A stretch of 39,818 bases of DNA from the NCBI RefSeq assembly GCF_024641065.1, contig NZ_JAHEDV010000006.1:1-39818 (forward strand). Direction: 5' to 3'. The position numbers and the translations under genes were made by a program. Origin of the DNA: Rhodoluna sp. Its GTDB lineage: Bacteria; Actinomycetota; Actinomycetes; Actinomycetales; Microbacteriaceae. This document shows positions 18,934-26,938 of the stretch, piece by piece. The notes under the pieces were generated by a model. The model ran no database searches. It was not told where the DNA came from and saw only the letters and a program-made list of their open reading frames with translations. Every line of letters starts with the position of its first letter. Position 1 is the stretch's first letter.

Positions 18934-19545
18934 TTAGCCGCGGTTCTTAACGCGAAGAATTCTGAAAGATTTTGCCGTTTCAACCCGGATGGTTGAGAAG
19001 TCCTGCGGTAACGAATCTTCTAACCATCGGTGCAAAGAATCTGCGCCCAAATTCTTTTGTACAACGAGATAGCCCTCAGCCCCATCAGCAAGTTTCGGTA
19101 GCCACTTCAGCAAGATTTCGTGCAAAACCTCTTTGCCAACTCTGATTGGCGGATTCGACCAAATACCTGAAAAAACCAGATCGTCGGGAACATCCTCGGG
19201 CTTGCAAGTTTTGATGTTGGTCAGTCCCAATTTCGCAGCATTTGCCGCGGTAAGTTCCAGTGACCGTTCGTTCACATCAATAGCCCAGATAGTGGCTTTG
19301 GGTGAGTGCGACGCAAGGGCGAGGGCAACAGGACCCCAACCGCAACCAATGTCAAGAATGTTTCCGCTCGGCGGAGCTTCATCCAAGTGATTGAGCAAAA
19401 TGCCGGTGCCCTGATCAATGTGGTCTGGGCTGAAGATGCCTCCGGAGGTAGTTACGCTAACTAGGCTTCCGTTGATTTCAACTTGGATGTTCTTTGGTTT
19501 GAAGGTGCTGCCTGGGGTCTCAGAAAAATAGTGTTCTGACGACAT
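18934..19545 (-). CDS. Class I SAM-dependent methyltransferase, RsmC/RlmG-like
   Basis: A 203-residue protein with the SAM-binding motif LDIGCGWGP at about residues 64-72, acidic motif II (WAIDVNERSLELTAANA) and the SNPPIRVGK motif. An NPP[FY]-type motif of this kind is typical of methyltransferases acting on amino groups of RNA bases. It resembles the catalytic half of the MTS domain family; a 16S or 23S rRNA guanine-N2 target is plausible but unproven. I chose the ATG at 19545, because TAGTGT ends 7 nt before it on this strand and the protein then starts at MSSEHYF. A TTG at 19572 would add nine residues without homology. Divergent from hflX. Confidence 0.85.
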   Translation of the reverse strand: MSSEHYFSETPGSTFKPKNIQVEINGSLVSVTTSGGIFSPDHIDQGTGILLNHLDEAPPSGNILDIGCGWGPVALALASHSPKATIWAIDVNERSLELTAANAAKLGLTNIKTCKPEDVPDDLVFSGIWSNPPIRVGKEVLHEILLKWLPKLADGAEGYLVVQKNLGADSLHRWLEDSLPQDFSTIRVETAKSFRILRVKNRG

Positions 19546-19552
19546 AGTCGAA

Positions 19553-19558
19553 ACACTA
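19553..19558 (-). promoter_or_regulatory. Candidate -10 element TAGTGT, leaderless methyltransferase gene
   Basis: Read on the minus strand, TAGTGT ends 7 nt before the ATG. An identical hexamer on the plus strand serves hflX 16 bp away. Confidence 0.5.
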
Positions 19559-19574
19559 ATACAGATACGCAAAC

Positions 19575-19580
19575 TAGTGT
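19575..19580 (+). promoter_or_regulatory. Candidate -10 element TAGTGT, leaderless hflX
   Basis: TAGTGT ends 7 nt before the hflX ATG. The divergent pair of identical -10 hexamers lies within 28 bp. Confidence 0.5.
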
Positions 19581-19587
19581 TAGTTGC

Positions 19588-21099
19588 ATGGATGAAGAGC
19601 TAAACGAGGCTGAGGAGCAACCAACCTTTACTCACGGCACTTCACGTGGCGATGAGGTTGTGAGTCGCATTCTTCGGCGTGATGCCCGTGCTGAGGCTTT
19701 GGGTGCTGATTCTTATGGTTACAACGCTTTCGACGGTGATCAATTAGATCGCGAAGATCGATCTTCGCTTCGTCGCGTAGCCGGGCTTTCAACCGAGTTA
19801 GAAGACATCACCGATGTTGAATATCGCCAACTGCGCCTTGAAAAAGTCATTCTTATTGGGCTGTGGGGTGAGAACACCCTTCAGGAGGCAGAAAACTCAC
19901 TTCGTGAACTCGCTGCCTTGGCAGAAACCGCAGGCGCAACAGTGCTTGACGGGCTCCTACAACGTCGCGCTCACCCTGACCCTGCAACCTATCTCGGCAA
20001 GGGCAAAGCTCAAGAACTAAAGGCACTCGTAGCTGCGGCTGGCGCCGATACGGTTATTGCCGATACCGAGCTTGCTCCTAGCCAGCGCCGTGCGCTCGAA
20101 GATGTAGTCAATGCCAAAGTTATTGACCGAACTGCGGTCATCCTAGATATTTTTGCCCAGCATGCCAAAAGCCGCGAGGGTAAAGCCCAGGTTGAGTTAG
20201 CGCAGTTGGAATACCTATTGCCACGTCTTAGAGGCTGGGGTGAATCGATGTCGCGTCAGGCCGGTGGCCAGGCTGCTGGTGGTGTTGGCATGGGCTCTCG
20301 AGGCCCTGGTGAGACCAAGATCGAACTCGACCGTCGCCGAATAAATACGCGGATGGCCAAACTGCGCAAGCAAATTATTGCGATGAAGCCTGCCCGTGAA
20401 ACCAAGCGTGCGAATCGCCTAAAAAATGAAGTGCCGGCGGTTGCAATTGCCGGCTACACCAACGCCGGTAAGTCTTCATTGCTAAACCGCATGACTCAGG
20501 CTGGGGTTTTGGTGCAAAACGCATTGTTCGCAACCCTCGACCCGACTGTGCGCAAGGCCAAAACCCCGGATGGTCGCGACTACACGCTCGCTGACACTGT
20601 TGGCTTTGTTCGTGCTCTACCTCACCAGTTAGTTGAGGCATTTAGATCGACTCTTGAAGAAATTGCCGACAGCGATCTCATCGTTCATATTGTTGATGCC
20701 TCGCACCCCGACCCAGCCGGTCAAATCTCGACGGTGCGAAATGTAATCGGCGAAGTTGGTGCCAGAAGTATTCCTGAGCTAATCGTGTTCAACAAGATTG
20801 ACCTGGTTGATGAAACCACCAGGATGGCCCTGCGCAGCATGGAGCCAATCTCAGTATCAGTCTCGGCTCGCACTGGCGAGGGCATCGACAACCTGATGCA
20901 GATTATTGCCGACTTGATTCCTGAACCTGATATCGAGGTTGCAGTTCTCATTCCATATGACCGTGGCGATCTGGTATCTAAACTGCACTTGAATAGCCGA
21001 ATTTTGGTTCTTGATTATCGTGAGACCGGCACCTTTGTTCGGGCCATGGTTAAACCAGAAACGGCAGCCGAACTTGCCGACTACCGTTTGGTTATTTAG
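19588..21099 (+). CDS. hflX: GTPase HflX
   Basis: Ribosome-binding GTPase that splits stalled or stressed 70S ribosomes. The 503 residues carry an N-terminal extension of about 80 residues, then the HflX subdomain (LEKVILIGLW, DPATYLGKGKAQEL) and the glycine-rich GGVGMGSRGPGETKIELDRR linker. The G domain follows with G1 GYTNAGKS at 289-296, G3 DTVGF and G4 NKID near 405. It ends 6 nt from the stop of convergent lexA, with no clear terminator between them. The place between dapF and lexA is the same as in mycobacteria. Confidence 0.95.
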   Translation: MDEELNEAEEQPTFTHGTSRGDEVVSRILRRDARAEALGADSYGYNAFDGDQLDREDRSSLRRVAGLSTELEDITDVEYRQLRLEKVILIGLWGENTLQEAENSLRELAALAETAGATVLDGLLQRRAHPDPATYLGKGKAQELKALVAAAGADTVIADTELAPSQRRALEDVVNAKVIDRTAVILDIFAQHAKSREGKAQVELAQLEYLLPRLRGWGESMSRQAGGQAAGGVGMGSRGPGETKIELDRRRINTRMAKLRKQIIAMKPARETKRANRLKNEVPAVAIAGYTNAGKSSLLNRMTQAGVLVQNALFATLDPTVRKAKTPDGRDYTLADTVGFVRALPHQLVEAFRSTLEEIADSDLIVHIVDASHPDPAGQISTVRNVIGEVGARSIPELIVFNKIDLVDETTRMALRSMEPISVSVSARTGEGIDNLMQIIADLIPEPDIEVAVLIPYDRGDLVSKLHLNSRILVLDYRETGTFVRAMVKPETAAELADYRLVI

Positions 21100-21105
21100 A
21101 AGCTC

Positions 21106-21777
21106 TTAGACCGAGCGCATCACTGCAACTACCTTGCCCATAATTACGGCGTGGTCACCTGGGATAGGTGCGAAAGATGAGTTTCTCGGCAACAGCCAAG
21201 TGTGGCCATCTTGCTGTTTAAAGGTCTTTACGGTGGCTTCATCTTCTAGCAGTGCTGCCACTATGTCGCCATTTTCAGCAGTTTGTTGCTGACGTACAAC
21301 TACCCAGTCGCCATCGCAAATGGCAGCATCAATCATTGATTCGCCCTTAACCTTCAGCAGGAACAGGTCGCCCTTACCAACAAGTTGGCGGGGGATAGGA
21401 AAGAACTCCTCGATGTTTTGTTCGGCCGTGATGGCGGTGCCAGCTGCAATTTGCCCGACCAAAGGAATCATGACCGCGTCACCGATCGGAGTAGCGTTCT
21501 CGGCAACTTCGCCGTCCTGAGACTCCCAGCCCGGGAGTTCAATGAGCACGTCGATGGTGCGCGGGCGTTTAGGGTCTCTGCTGATGTAGCCAGCGAGTTC
21601 GAGCTGGGTGAGCTGGTGGCTGACACTCGCAGGTGATGAAAGACCAACCTCTTCGCCAATCTCGCGCATGCTCGGAACATAGCCTCGATCGGCCTTCGAG
21701 CGTTGAATCGCCTGCAAGATTTTCTCTTGCATCGGGCTGAGGCTTGATGCTCGACGCGTCTGACGCTTTTCTTCCAT
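21106..21777 (-). CDS. lexA: SOS repressor LexA
   Basis: Represses DNA-damage genes and self-cleaves when RecA is activated. The 223 residues have a winged helix-turn-helix ([20 protein letters not shown], about 37-56). The cleavage site is Ala112-Gly113 in GQIAAGTA, with the serine/lysine dyad S147 (KGESMID) and K184 (TVKTF). The start is the ATG 8 nt behind AGGAG. The reading frame extends 29 residues further upstream, but that part holds a possible SOS box and is judged to be leader. Two SOS-like boxes lie upstream, one perfect, consistent with autoregulation. Confidence 0.96.
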   Translation of the reverse strand: MEEKRQTRRASSLSPMQEKILQAIQRSKADRGYVPSMREIGEEVGLSSPASVSHQLTQLELAGYISRDPKRPRTIDVLIELPGWESQDGEVAENATPIGDAVMIPLVGQIAAGTAITAEQNIEEFFPIPRQLVGKGDLFLLKVKGESMIDAAICDGDWVVVRQQQTAENGDIVAALLEDEATVKTFKQQDGHTWLLPRNSSFAPIPGDHAVIMGKVVAVMRSV

Positions 21778-21827
21778 CGCCGGCTCTCCTTTAATGTCGG
21801 TGGCCCAAGTTTGAATTGGGTAACTAT

Positions 21828-21841
21828 CGAAACTGTATTCG
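21828..21841. promoter_or_regulatory. Possible second LexA box in the lexA leader
   Basis: CGAAACTGTATTCG keeps the CGAA and TTCG half-sites at the right spacing but differs from CGAAC-N4-GTTCG at both inner positions. It lies 50 nt upstream of the lexA start. Confidence 0.4.
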
Positions 21842-21889
21842 CTTTTCGAGGGTAAATCAAACACTTTTTCGAATAATCGAGAAAATATC

Positions 21890-21920
21890 TTGACAAAATG
21901 TCGGCGTGTGGTCGTATTCT
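21890..21920 (+). promoter_or_regulatory. Candidate promoter of the LysM gene
   Basis: TTGACA (21890-21895) and TATTCT (21915-21920) with a 19-nt spacer, slightly long. The predicted start point is just before the perfect SOS box at 21931, so LexA bound there would block it. Confidence 0.5.
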
Positions 21921-21930
21921 TGATTTATAA

Positions 21931-21944
21931 CGAACAACTGTTCG
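21931..21944. promoter_or_regulatory. LexA (SOS) box, perfect consensus
   Basis: CGAACAACTGTTCG fits CGAAC-N4-GTTCG exactly. It lies between divergent lexA and the LysM protein gene and can control both. Confidence 0.88.
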
Positions 21945-22018
21945 AAACAAAGATTCGCATAGTTTCAAAATCAATTTGCCGAACGGCAAGTTGAATCCAG
22001 TTATGAAAGGTGTTTCAG

Positions 22019-22381
22019 ATGTCTACCTACACACCAACCACTCGCTTCACCCGACCAACCACTCGCGTGCAGACTGCGCCAGCTGTTTCTGCCCAGGGCC
22101 GTCGATTTTTGCGAACCGTTCTTGTCTTGGCAGTTGCCACCGCGGCTGGCCTTTCTGCGGTTACCGGTCTTGGTGCTGGCAGTGCTACCGCTACTGGTTC
22201 GACTAGCAGTGTTGAGTTTAAGTACGTCACCATTTCAGCAGGGCAAACTCTGTGGAGCCTCGCAGCATTAAACGCACCAGAACAAGACCCACGCGACTGG
22301 ATCGCCGAAGTAATCGACCTTAATGGCCTAACCACAGCTGAATTGGCCCCAGGCCAGCGCATCGCCCTACCTGCCAACTAG
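22019..22381 (+). CDS. LysM membrane protein, probable SOS-induced cell-division inhibitor (YneA/ChiZ/DivS type)
   Basis: A 120-residue protein with a basic cytoplasmic N terminus, one transmembrane segment at about 30-52 and an extracytoplasmic LysM domain at about 69-118 (VTISAGQTLWSLAA..., IDLNGLTTAELAPGQRIALP). LysM domains bind peptidoglycan. The architecture and its place divergent from lexA match YneA of Bacillus, Rv2719c/ChiZ of mycobacteria and DivS of corynebacteria, which delay division during SOS. The start is the ATG 8 nt behind GAAAGG; a GTG three codons upstream overlaps that site and is less likely. A perfect SOS box lies 75 nt upstream. The function is inferred from context and domain, not from a diagnostic active site. 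Confidence 0.85.
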   Translation: MSTYTPTTRFTRPTTRVQTAPAVSAQGRRFLRTVLVLAVATAAGLSAVTGLGAGSATATGSTSSVEFKYVTISAGQTLWSLAALNAPEQDPRDWIAEVIDLNGLTTAELAPGQRIALPAN

Positions 22382-22392
22382 CTACAAACGAG

Positions 22393-22398
22393 TAATCT
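22393..22398 (+). promoter_or_regulatory. Candidate -10 element TAATCT, leaderless hisC
   Basis: TAATCT ends 6 nt before the GTG start of hisC; the intervening purines are too close to the start to serve as a Shine-Dalgarno site. Confidence 0.55.
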
Positions 22399-22404
22399 AG
22401 AGGG

Positions 22405-23496
22405 GTGGCCAGACTTGAAGACCTACCCCTACGCTCAGACCTTAGAGGTCGCACACCCTATGGTGCGCCTCAACTGCATGTGCCAGTTGCTCTGAACGTA
22501 AATGAGAACACCCACCGCATTCCTGAAGAGGTCGCGGTAGAGATTATCGAGCGCCTCGCTGGTGCGGTTTTAGACATCAACCGCTACCCCGACCGCGAAT
22601 TCATGGAACTTCGACAGGCCCTCGCTAGTTACCTTGGTTTTGGGTTGACACCTGAGCAGATTTGGGCCGCTAACGGCTCGAACGAAGTCCTTCAGCACAT
22701 TTTTCAGGCCTTTGGTGGGCCGGGCCGTAGTTCACTTGGTTTCGGTCCTACCTATTCGATGTATGCGCTCATTGCGCAGGGCACCGGAACCGAATACACC
22801 GATTTCCCTCGTGAAGCACGTTACGAACTGACTCCCGAATATGTACGTTCGGCAATTCTCGAGAACAAGCCCAACATTGTGATGCTCTGTTCGCCGAATA
22901 ACCCAACGGGCACCCCGCTTGACCTGGCCTGTATTGAGGCGGCCTATGATGCCATTACTGAGGCAACCGGTGGAATCGTTGTGGTTGATGAGGCTTACGC
23001 AGAATTCGGTGGCAGCACCGCGATTAGTGCAATCTCAATCCTTGAAGGTCGCGAACGACTGTTGATTAGCCGAACTATGTCAAAGGCATTTGCGTTTGCT
23101 GGTGCTCGAGTTGGTTACCTTGCAGCTGATTCTGCCGTTGTTGACGCACTGAGACTGGTTCGTCTCCCTTATCACTTGAGCGCTTTCACGCAGGTGGCTG
23201 CCGAGGCTGCACTCGCGCACTCAGCGACAATGTTGGCAACCGTTGATGACATTTGCTACCAGCGCGATCGCATAGTGGTCGAACTTAAAGAACTTGGCCT
23301 AGACCCATTTAGATCTGACGCCAACTTTGTGTTGTTCGGCGGCGTGTCTGACTCTCAGTCGATCTTCGAAAAATTGCTTGAACGAGGCGTGCTCATTCGC
23401 AATGTCGGCATACCCGGCACTCTTCGAGTGAGTGCCGGAACAGAAGCCGAGACCACAGCGTTTTTGTCAGCGCTCAGAGAAGTGCTTGCAAACTAG
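22405..23496 (+). CDS. hisC: Histidinol-phosphate aminotransferase
   Basis: PLP enzyme of histidine synthesis converting imidazole-acetol phosphate to histidinol phosphate. The 363 residues have the fold-type I features: substrate loop LNVNENTHRIP, SPNNPTGTP at about 163-171, Asp195 in VVVDEAYAEF and the Schiff-base lysine K227 in ISRTMSKAFAFAGARVGY. The GTG start is supported by the leaderless promoter geometry and the usual N terminus. It is the first gene of the partial his cluster; hisB follows after 48 nt. Broad-specificity relatives exist, but the hisB-hisH-priA context makes HisC the natural call. Confidence 0.93.
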   Translation: MARLEDLPLRSDLRGRTPYGAPQLHVPVALNVNENTHRIPEEVAVEIIERLAGAVLDINRYPDREFMELRQALASYLGFGLTPEQIWAANGSNEVLQHIFQAFGGPGRSSLGFGPTYSMYALIAQGTGTEYTDFPREARYELTPEYVRSAILENKPNIVMLCSPNNPTGTPLDLACIEAAYDAITEATGGIVVVDEAYAEFGGSTAISAISILEGRERLLISRTMSKAFAFAGARVGYLAADSAVVDALRLVRLPYHLSAFTQVAAEAALAHSATMLATVDDICYQRDRIVVELKELGLDPFRSDANFVLFGGVSDSQSIFEKLLERGVLIRNVGIPGTLRVSAGTEAETTAFLSALREVLAN

Positions 23497-23544
23497 CCTT
23501 CGCTAGACTTACCCCTAGAGAATTTCTACACCGAAAGGTACCCA

Positions 23545-24144
23545 ATGAGCCGTTCTGCAAGCTTGCAGCGTCGCACCTCAGAGTCTTCGATTGACCTGAG
23601 CATCAATCTAGATGGAACTGGTCGCGCCGATGTTTCTACATCCGTGCCATTTTTTGACCACTTGTTGAACGCCTTTGCTAAGCACTCGCTCGTTGACCTA
23701 GTAGTCAAAGCTTCAGGTGACACTCACATCGATGTTCACCACACAGTTGAAGACACCGCAATTGTTTTGGGCCAGGCTATTCGTCAGGCTCTTGGCGACA
23801 AATCAAATATTGGTCGTTATGGCGATGCGACCGTTCCACTAGATGATGCACTTGCACGTGCTGTTGTTGATGTTTCTGGCCGCCCATACCTGGTGCACAC
23901 TGGCGAGCCTGCTGGGTTCGAATTTCACTTGATTGGTGGGCACTTCACCGGTTCGATGATTCGTCACGTGTTTGAGGCTATTTCATTGAACGCTGGCATT
24001 ACTGTGCACGTCACCGTCTTGGATGGCCGCGACCCGCACCACATCGCCGAGGCTGAGTTCAAGGCATTTGCTCGCGCGTTCCGCAAGGCCGTTGAGTTTG
24101 ATGCACGCGTGGAGGGCATTCCTTCTACCAAGGGTGCTTTGTGA
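23545..24144 (+). CDS. hisB: Imidazoleglycerol-phosphate dehydratase
   Basis: Dehydrates IGP to imidazole-acetol phosphate. This is the monofunctional 199-residue form without the phosphatase domain. Metal-binding histidine motifs are at [13 protein letters not shown] and [16 protein letters not shown], and [13 protein letters not shown] is near the N terminus. GAAAGG 7 nt upstream is the Shine-Dalgarno site. A TAGACT hexamer at 23504-23509 in the gap after hisC may be an internal promoter. The last codons overlap hisH by 4 nt. Confidence 0.96.
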   Translation: MSRSASLQRRTSESSIDLSINLDGTGRADVSTSVPFFDHLLNAFAKHSLVDLVVKASGDTHIDVHHTVEDTAIVLGQAIRQALGDKSNIGRYGDATVPLDDALARAVVDVSGRPYLVHTGEPAGFEFHLIGGHFTGSMIRHVFEAISLNAGITVHVTVLDGRDPHHIAEAEFKAFARAFRKAVEFDARVEGIPSTKGAL

Positions 24145-24773
24145 GTTCACCACGCGTAGTCGTTCTTGACTATGGCAGCGGAAATGTTCACTCGGTTGCA
24201 CAGGCGCTTGAAGTAGCCGGCGCACGCGTTGAGCTAACCCGCGACCGCGATTCAGTTTTGGCTGCCGATGGTCTTGTCGTGCCCGGAGTCGGAGCGTTCA
24301 CCGCGGTCATGGAGCAGCTAAACGCTGTCAAGGGTTCTGAGCTGATCGATCGTCGTTTGGTTTCTGGCAAGCCAGTGCTCGGCATTTGCGTGGGTTTGCA
24401 AGTCATGTTTGAGCATGGTGTCGAGCACGGCATTGACACTGAGGGTTTGGGCCAGTGGCCAGGCGTTGTTGAAAAACTTGAAGCGCCGGTTTTGCCGCAC
24501 ATGGGCTGGAACACTGTGCAGCCGCCAGCTGCCACCAAGCTTTTTCAGGGTATTCAGGATGAGCGTTTCTATTTCGTGCATTCTTATGGCGTGCTCGACT
24601 GGAAAATGGACGAACAGGGTCCGCTTACCCACCCTCAGGTAACTTGGGCTGAATACACCAGCCGTTTTGTCGCTGCAGTCGAAAACGGCCCTCTTTCAGC
24701 AACACAATTTCACCCAGAAAAATCTGGTCAAGCCGGAATCAAGCTGCTCAGCAACTGGCTAGGCACTTTTTAA
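24141..24773 (+). CDS. hisH: Imidazole glycerol phosphate synthase, glutamine amidotransferase subunit
   Basis: Class I glutaminase that feeds ammonia to HisF for IGP and AICAR formation. The triad is visible: Cys83 in [12 protein letters not shown], His191 and Glu193 in FHPEKSG. The 210-residue length is normal. The GTG start overlaps the hisB stop (GTGA), indicating translational coupling. The cyclase partner HisF, often nearby, is not in this window. Confidence 0.95.
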   Translation: MSSPRVVVLDYGSGNVHSVAQALEVAGARVELTRDRDSVLAADGLVVPGVGAFTAVMEQLNAVKGSELIDRRLVSGKPVLGICVGLQVMFEHGVEHGIDTEGLGQWPGVVEKLEAPVLPHMGWNTVQPPAATKLFQGIQDERFYFVHSYGVLDWKMDEQGPLTHPQVTWAEYTSRFVAAVENGPLSATQFHPEKSGQAGIKLLSNWLGTF

Positions 24774-24807
24774 ACAGCCGCGGTAATCGCAAAGAAAAGA
24801 GAATCAC

Positions 24808-25539
24808 ATGTCTAACTACCTAGAACTTTTGCCAGCTGTTGACGTTGCCGACGGAAAAGCCGTGCGTCTAACCCAGGGCGAAGCTGGTTCTGAGACTGAC
24901 TACGGTAGCCCACTTGAAGCTGCTCAAACCTGGATCAACGCTGGTGCCGAGTGGATTCACCTGGTTGATCTAGACGCAGCGTTTGGCCGTGGCGACAACC
25001 GCGCCATCATCCGTGAGGTGGTTGACTCAGCAACTTCGGTAAAGATTGAGTTGTCTGGCGGTATTCGTGACGATGCTTCACTAGAGGCGGCGCTTGAGGC
25101 CGGAGCAACCCGCGTGAACCTTGGTACCGCAGCGCTTGAAAACCCTGAGTGGACCGAAAAGGTAATCGCAAAATTCGGTAACGCAATTGCCGTTGGCCTA
25201 GATGTGCGTGGCACAACTCTTGCTGCTCGTGGCTGGACTCGCGAAGGCGGTGACCTTTGGGAGGTTCTAGCGCGTCTTGAGGGGGTTGGCTGTGCTAGAT
25301 ACGTAGTCACCGATGTGACCAAGGATGGAACCCTACGCGGCCCAAACATCGAACTTCTTCGTGAAGTTATGAAGCGCACCAGCAAGCCAGTGGTGGCTTC
25401 GGGCGGCATCAGCTCGCTTCAAGACATCACCGATCTTCGCGCACTTGTTGGCGAGGGCCTTGAAGGCGCAATTTTGGGCAAGTCTCTTTACGCGAACAAG
25501 TTCACTCTTGAAGAAGCCCTAGCGATCGCTAACGCCTAA
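24808..25539 (+). CDS. priA: HisA / PriA phosphoribosyl isomerase
   Basis: TIM-barrel isomerase of histidine synthesis acting on ProFAR. In actinobacteria this protein (PriA) usually also does the TrpF reaction in tryptophan synthesis. The general acid/base aspartates are D12 ([10 protein letters not shown]) and D173 ([11 protein letters not shown]); the phosphate-binding ELSGGIRDD and VVASGGISS loops are intact in 243 residues. Bifunctionality is inferred from the lineage and cannot be proved from the sequence alone. AAGAGA lies before the ATG. The next gene starts at the base after its stop codon. Confidence 0.93.
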   Translation: MSNYLELLPAVDVADGKAVRLTQGEAGSETDYGSPLEAAQTWINAGAEWIHLVDLDAAFGRGDNRAIIREVVDSATSVKIELSGGIRDDASLEAALEAGATRVNLGTAALENPEWTEKVIAKFGNAIAVGLDVRGTTLAARGWTREGGDLWEVLARLEGVGCARYVVTDVTKDGTLRGPNIELLREVMKRTSKPVVASGGISSLQDITDLRALVGEGLEGAILGKSLYANKFTLEEALAIANA

Positions 25540-26325
25540 ATGCACAGTCACGACCACGAACACATCAACAAGGATCGCTTTGCCGATTCTGCTGGTGTGC
25601 CGTGGGAGGGCAGGGCCTTCGACAGCAATCCATTTGCCGATGACGATGGAAGTGCTAGGCCTCAACTAATTGAGGCAATCGCTGAGTTTCAAATGTCAGC
25701 CGATGCGAGCAAAGTCTTCGTCGAACTTTCAAAATCCCGGCTATTGATTCCGCTACTTGCCAATCTGGGGGAGTCGGGCGAGGGTGCCCACGGCCGAACC
25801 GTTGATAAAAGCGCCGACCTTTCGATCGTGACAGTAAAAACCCCGGATGGTGAAACTGGCCTGCCCGTATTCTCATCGGTACAAGCCATGTCGCTTTGGA
25901 ATTCAACTGCACGACCGGTTCCGACCGACGCAGTCAGGGCTGCGCTCGCCGCAGCCAGCGAAGACACCAAGCGCATTGTTCTTGACCCCGGTAGCCCAAC
26001 CGAATTTGTGCTTCGTCGCCCGGCAATTGAAGCTATGGCTAAACAACTCGGATGGACACCTCCTCACCTGAACCGTGATCTCTTCAAGGCTCTTACGGCT
26101 AGCCTGCAGGGCAACCCAAACATCAAGGGTCTCAGTCTTAGATCAGGAGACCTGCTGTCTCGCCTCAAGGGCCCAGAGTTGATAATTGACCTTGAAATGA
26201 AACCAGGTTTGGCTAAATCAGAGCTGGGGGAATCGGTCAATCTCCTGCTAGCCGATTGGGCCAAAATTCCTATGTTGGCAAGTTTGGTTGATTCGATGAA
26301 AGTTGAAATTCAAGCCGCAAGATGA
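25540..26325 (+). CDS. SseB N-terminal domain-like protein
   Basis: A 261-residue cytosolic protein without signal or membrane segments. The middle part resembles the SseB N-terminal domain (SADASKVFVELSKSRLLIPLLA, LPVFSSVQAMSLWN, IVLDPGSPTEFVLRRPAIEAMA). The N terminus is His/Asp-rich (HSHDHEH) and might bind metal. Its ATG directly abuts the priA stop, so it is in the same operon; an SseB-like gene after hisA is a repeated actinobacterial arrangement. The biochemical role is unknown. It ends at a very strong bidirectional terminator. Confidence 0.85.
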   Translation: MHSHDHEHINKDRFADSAGVPWEGRAFDSNPFADDDGSARPQLIEAIAEFQMSADASKVFVELSKSRLLIPLLANLGESGEGAHGRTVDKSADLSIVTVKTPDGETGLPVFSSVQAMSLWNSTARPVPTDAVRAALAAASEDTKRIVLDPGSPTEFVLRRPAIEAMAKQLGWTPPHLNRDLFKALTASLQGNPNIKGLSLRSGDLLSRLKGPELIIDLEMKPGLAKSELGESVNLLLADWAKIPMLASLVDSMKVEIQAAR

Positions 26326-26335
26326 TTCGCAACGC

Positions 26336-26371
26336 AAAAAGTGCCCTCAGATAACTCTGAGGGCACTTTTT
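26336..26371. terminator. Bidirectional intrinsic terminator
   Basis: A perfect 16-bp stem (26336-26351 with 26356-26371) with a TAAC loop. The arms end in A5/T5 runs, serving the convergent SseB-like and DUF1844 genes. Confidence 0.95.
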
Positions 26372-26384
26372 CATTGTCTAAAAA

Positions 26385-26723
26385 TTAGTTCACCGGGCCG
26401 GTGTATTTCTCGCCAGGGCCAGCTCCGGGTGCATCCTTGATGGCTGAGGCTTCGCGAAATGCCAACTGTAGTGAACGCAAGCCGTCACGCAATGGTCGAG
26501 CATGGTGATCGCCAATTTCTGCTGCTGATGCGGTGACTAGACCGGCCAGGGCATTGATAAGCTTTCTGGCTTCATCAAGGTCACCCTTGGCGCCGTCTTC
26601 GCTTAGGCCGCACTGAACGGCAGCGGCGCTCATCAAGTGAATAGCCGTGGTGGTGATTACTTCAACTGCTGGCACTTCGGCAATATCGCGCACCTGATCA
26701 GCCACGTCTTTAAATTCCGCCAC
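26385..26723 (-). CDS. DUF1844 domain protein
   Basis: A 112-residue helical protein with the DUF1844 core (DVADQVRDIAEVPAVEVITTTAIHLMSAAAVQCGL..., LDEARKLINALAGLVTASA). The GTG start follows an AAAAGGAG Shine-Dalgarno site on the minus strand. It lies divergent from infC; DUF1844 genes next to infC are typical of actinobacteria. No function is established. The 3' end is tied to the strong terminator at 26336-26371. Confidence 0.88.
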   Translation of the reverse strand: MAEFKDVADQVRDIAEVPAVEVITTTAIHLMSAAAVQCGLSEDGAKGDLDEARKLINALAGLVTASAAEIGDHHARPLRDGLRSLQLAFREASAIKDAPGAGPGEKYTGPVN

Positions 26724-26751
26724 GGCACTTCTCCTTTTGTGTTCTTTCTGC

Positions 26752-26757
26752 TAGGCT
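26752..26757 (+). promoter_or_regulatory. Candidate -10 element TAGGCT of the infC operon
   Basis: TAGGCT stands between divergent DUF1844 and infC. The predicted start point is at or just beyond the ATG at 26763, giving a leader of about 175 nt before infC. On the other strand the same bases read TTAGCCTAGC, which could supply a TAGCCT -10 for DUF1844. Confidence 0.55.
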
Positions 26758-26762
26758 AACCC

Positions 26763-26938
26763 ATGGCTCCGAGGTTTATCCTCGGTCAGAAGTGGATTCA
26801 TTTCCCACCCGCGTCTACCGCCCCCGTGTTTCTTAAAACACCAAGGTTGCCGGGTAAAGCTTTGAAACTTACGTTTCTGTACGCTCGTCGGCATTGCCGC
26901 TTGGGTGTGGCCATTCATGTCACCCCAGAGGAGCAACT
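26763..26938 (+). promoter_or_regulatory. Structured leader of infC-rpmI-rplT, possible autoregulatory mRNA element
   Basis: Four short perfect hairpins are visible: 26769-26774/26780-26785, 26826-26831/26836-26841, 26889-26892/26896-26899 and 26903-26907/26921-26925. The last ends just before the AGAGGAG Shine-Dalgarno site of infC. An ATG at the predicted transcription start opens a 102-codon frame that overlaps infC out of frame (to 27071). IF3-L35-L20 operons are autoregulated in other phyla, so a leader of this kind is plausible here. Confidence 0.5.

Noticed and set aside
21778-21864. N-terminal extension of lexA by 29 residues
   Set aside because: The shorter start has a good AGGAG site and the normal LexA N terminus; the extension covers a possible SOS box.
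21870-21889. A/T-rich imperfect palindrome around TTCGAATAATCGAG as a third SOS box
   Set aside because: The half-sites are too close together to fit CGAAC-N4-GTTCG.
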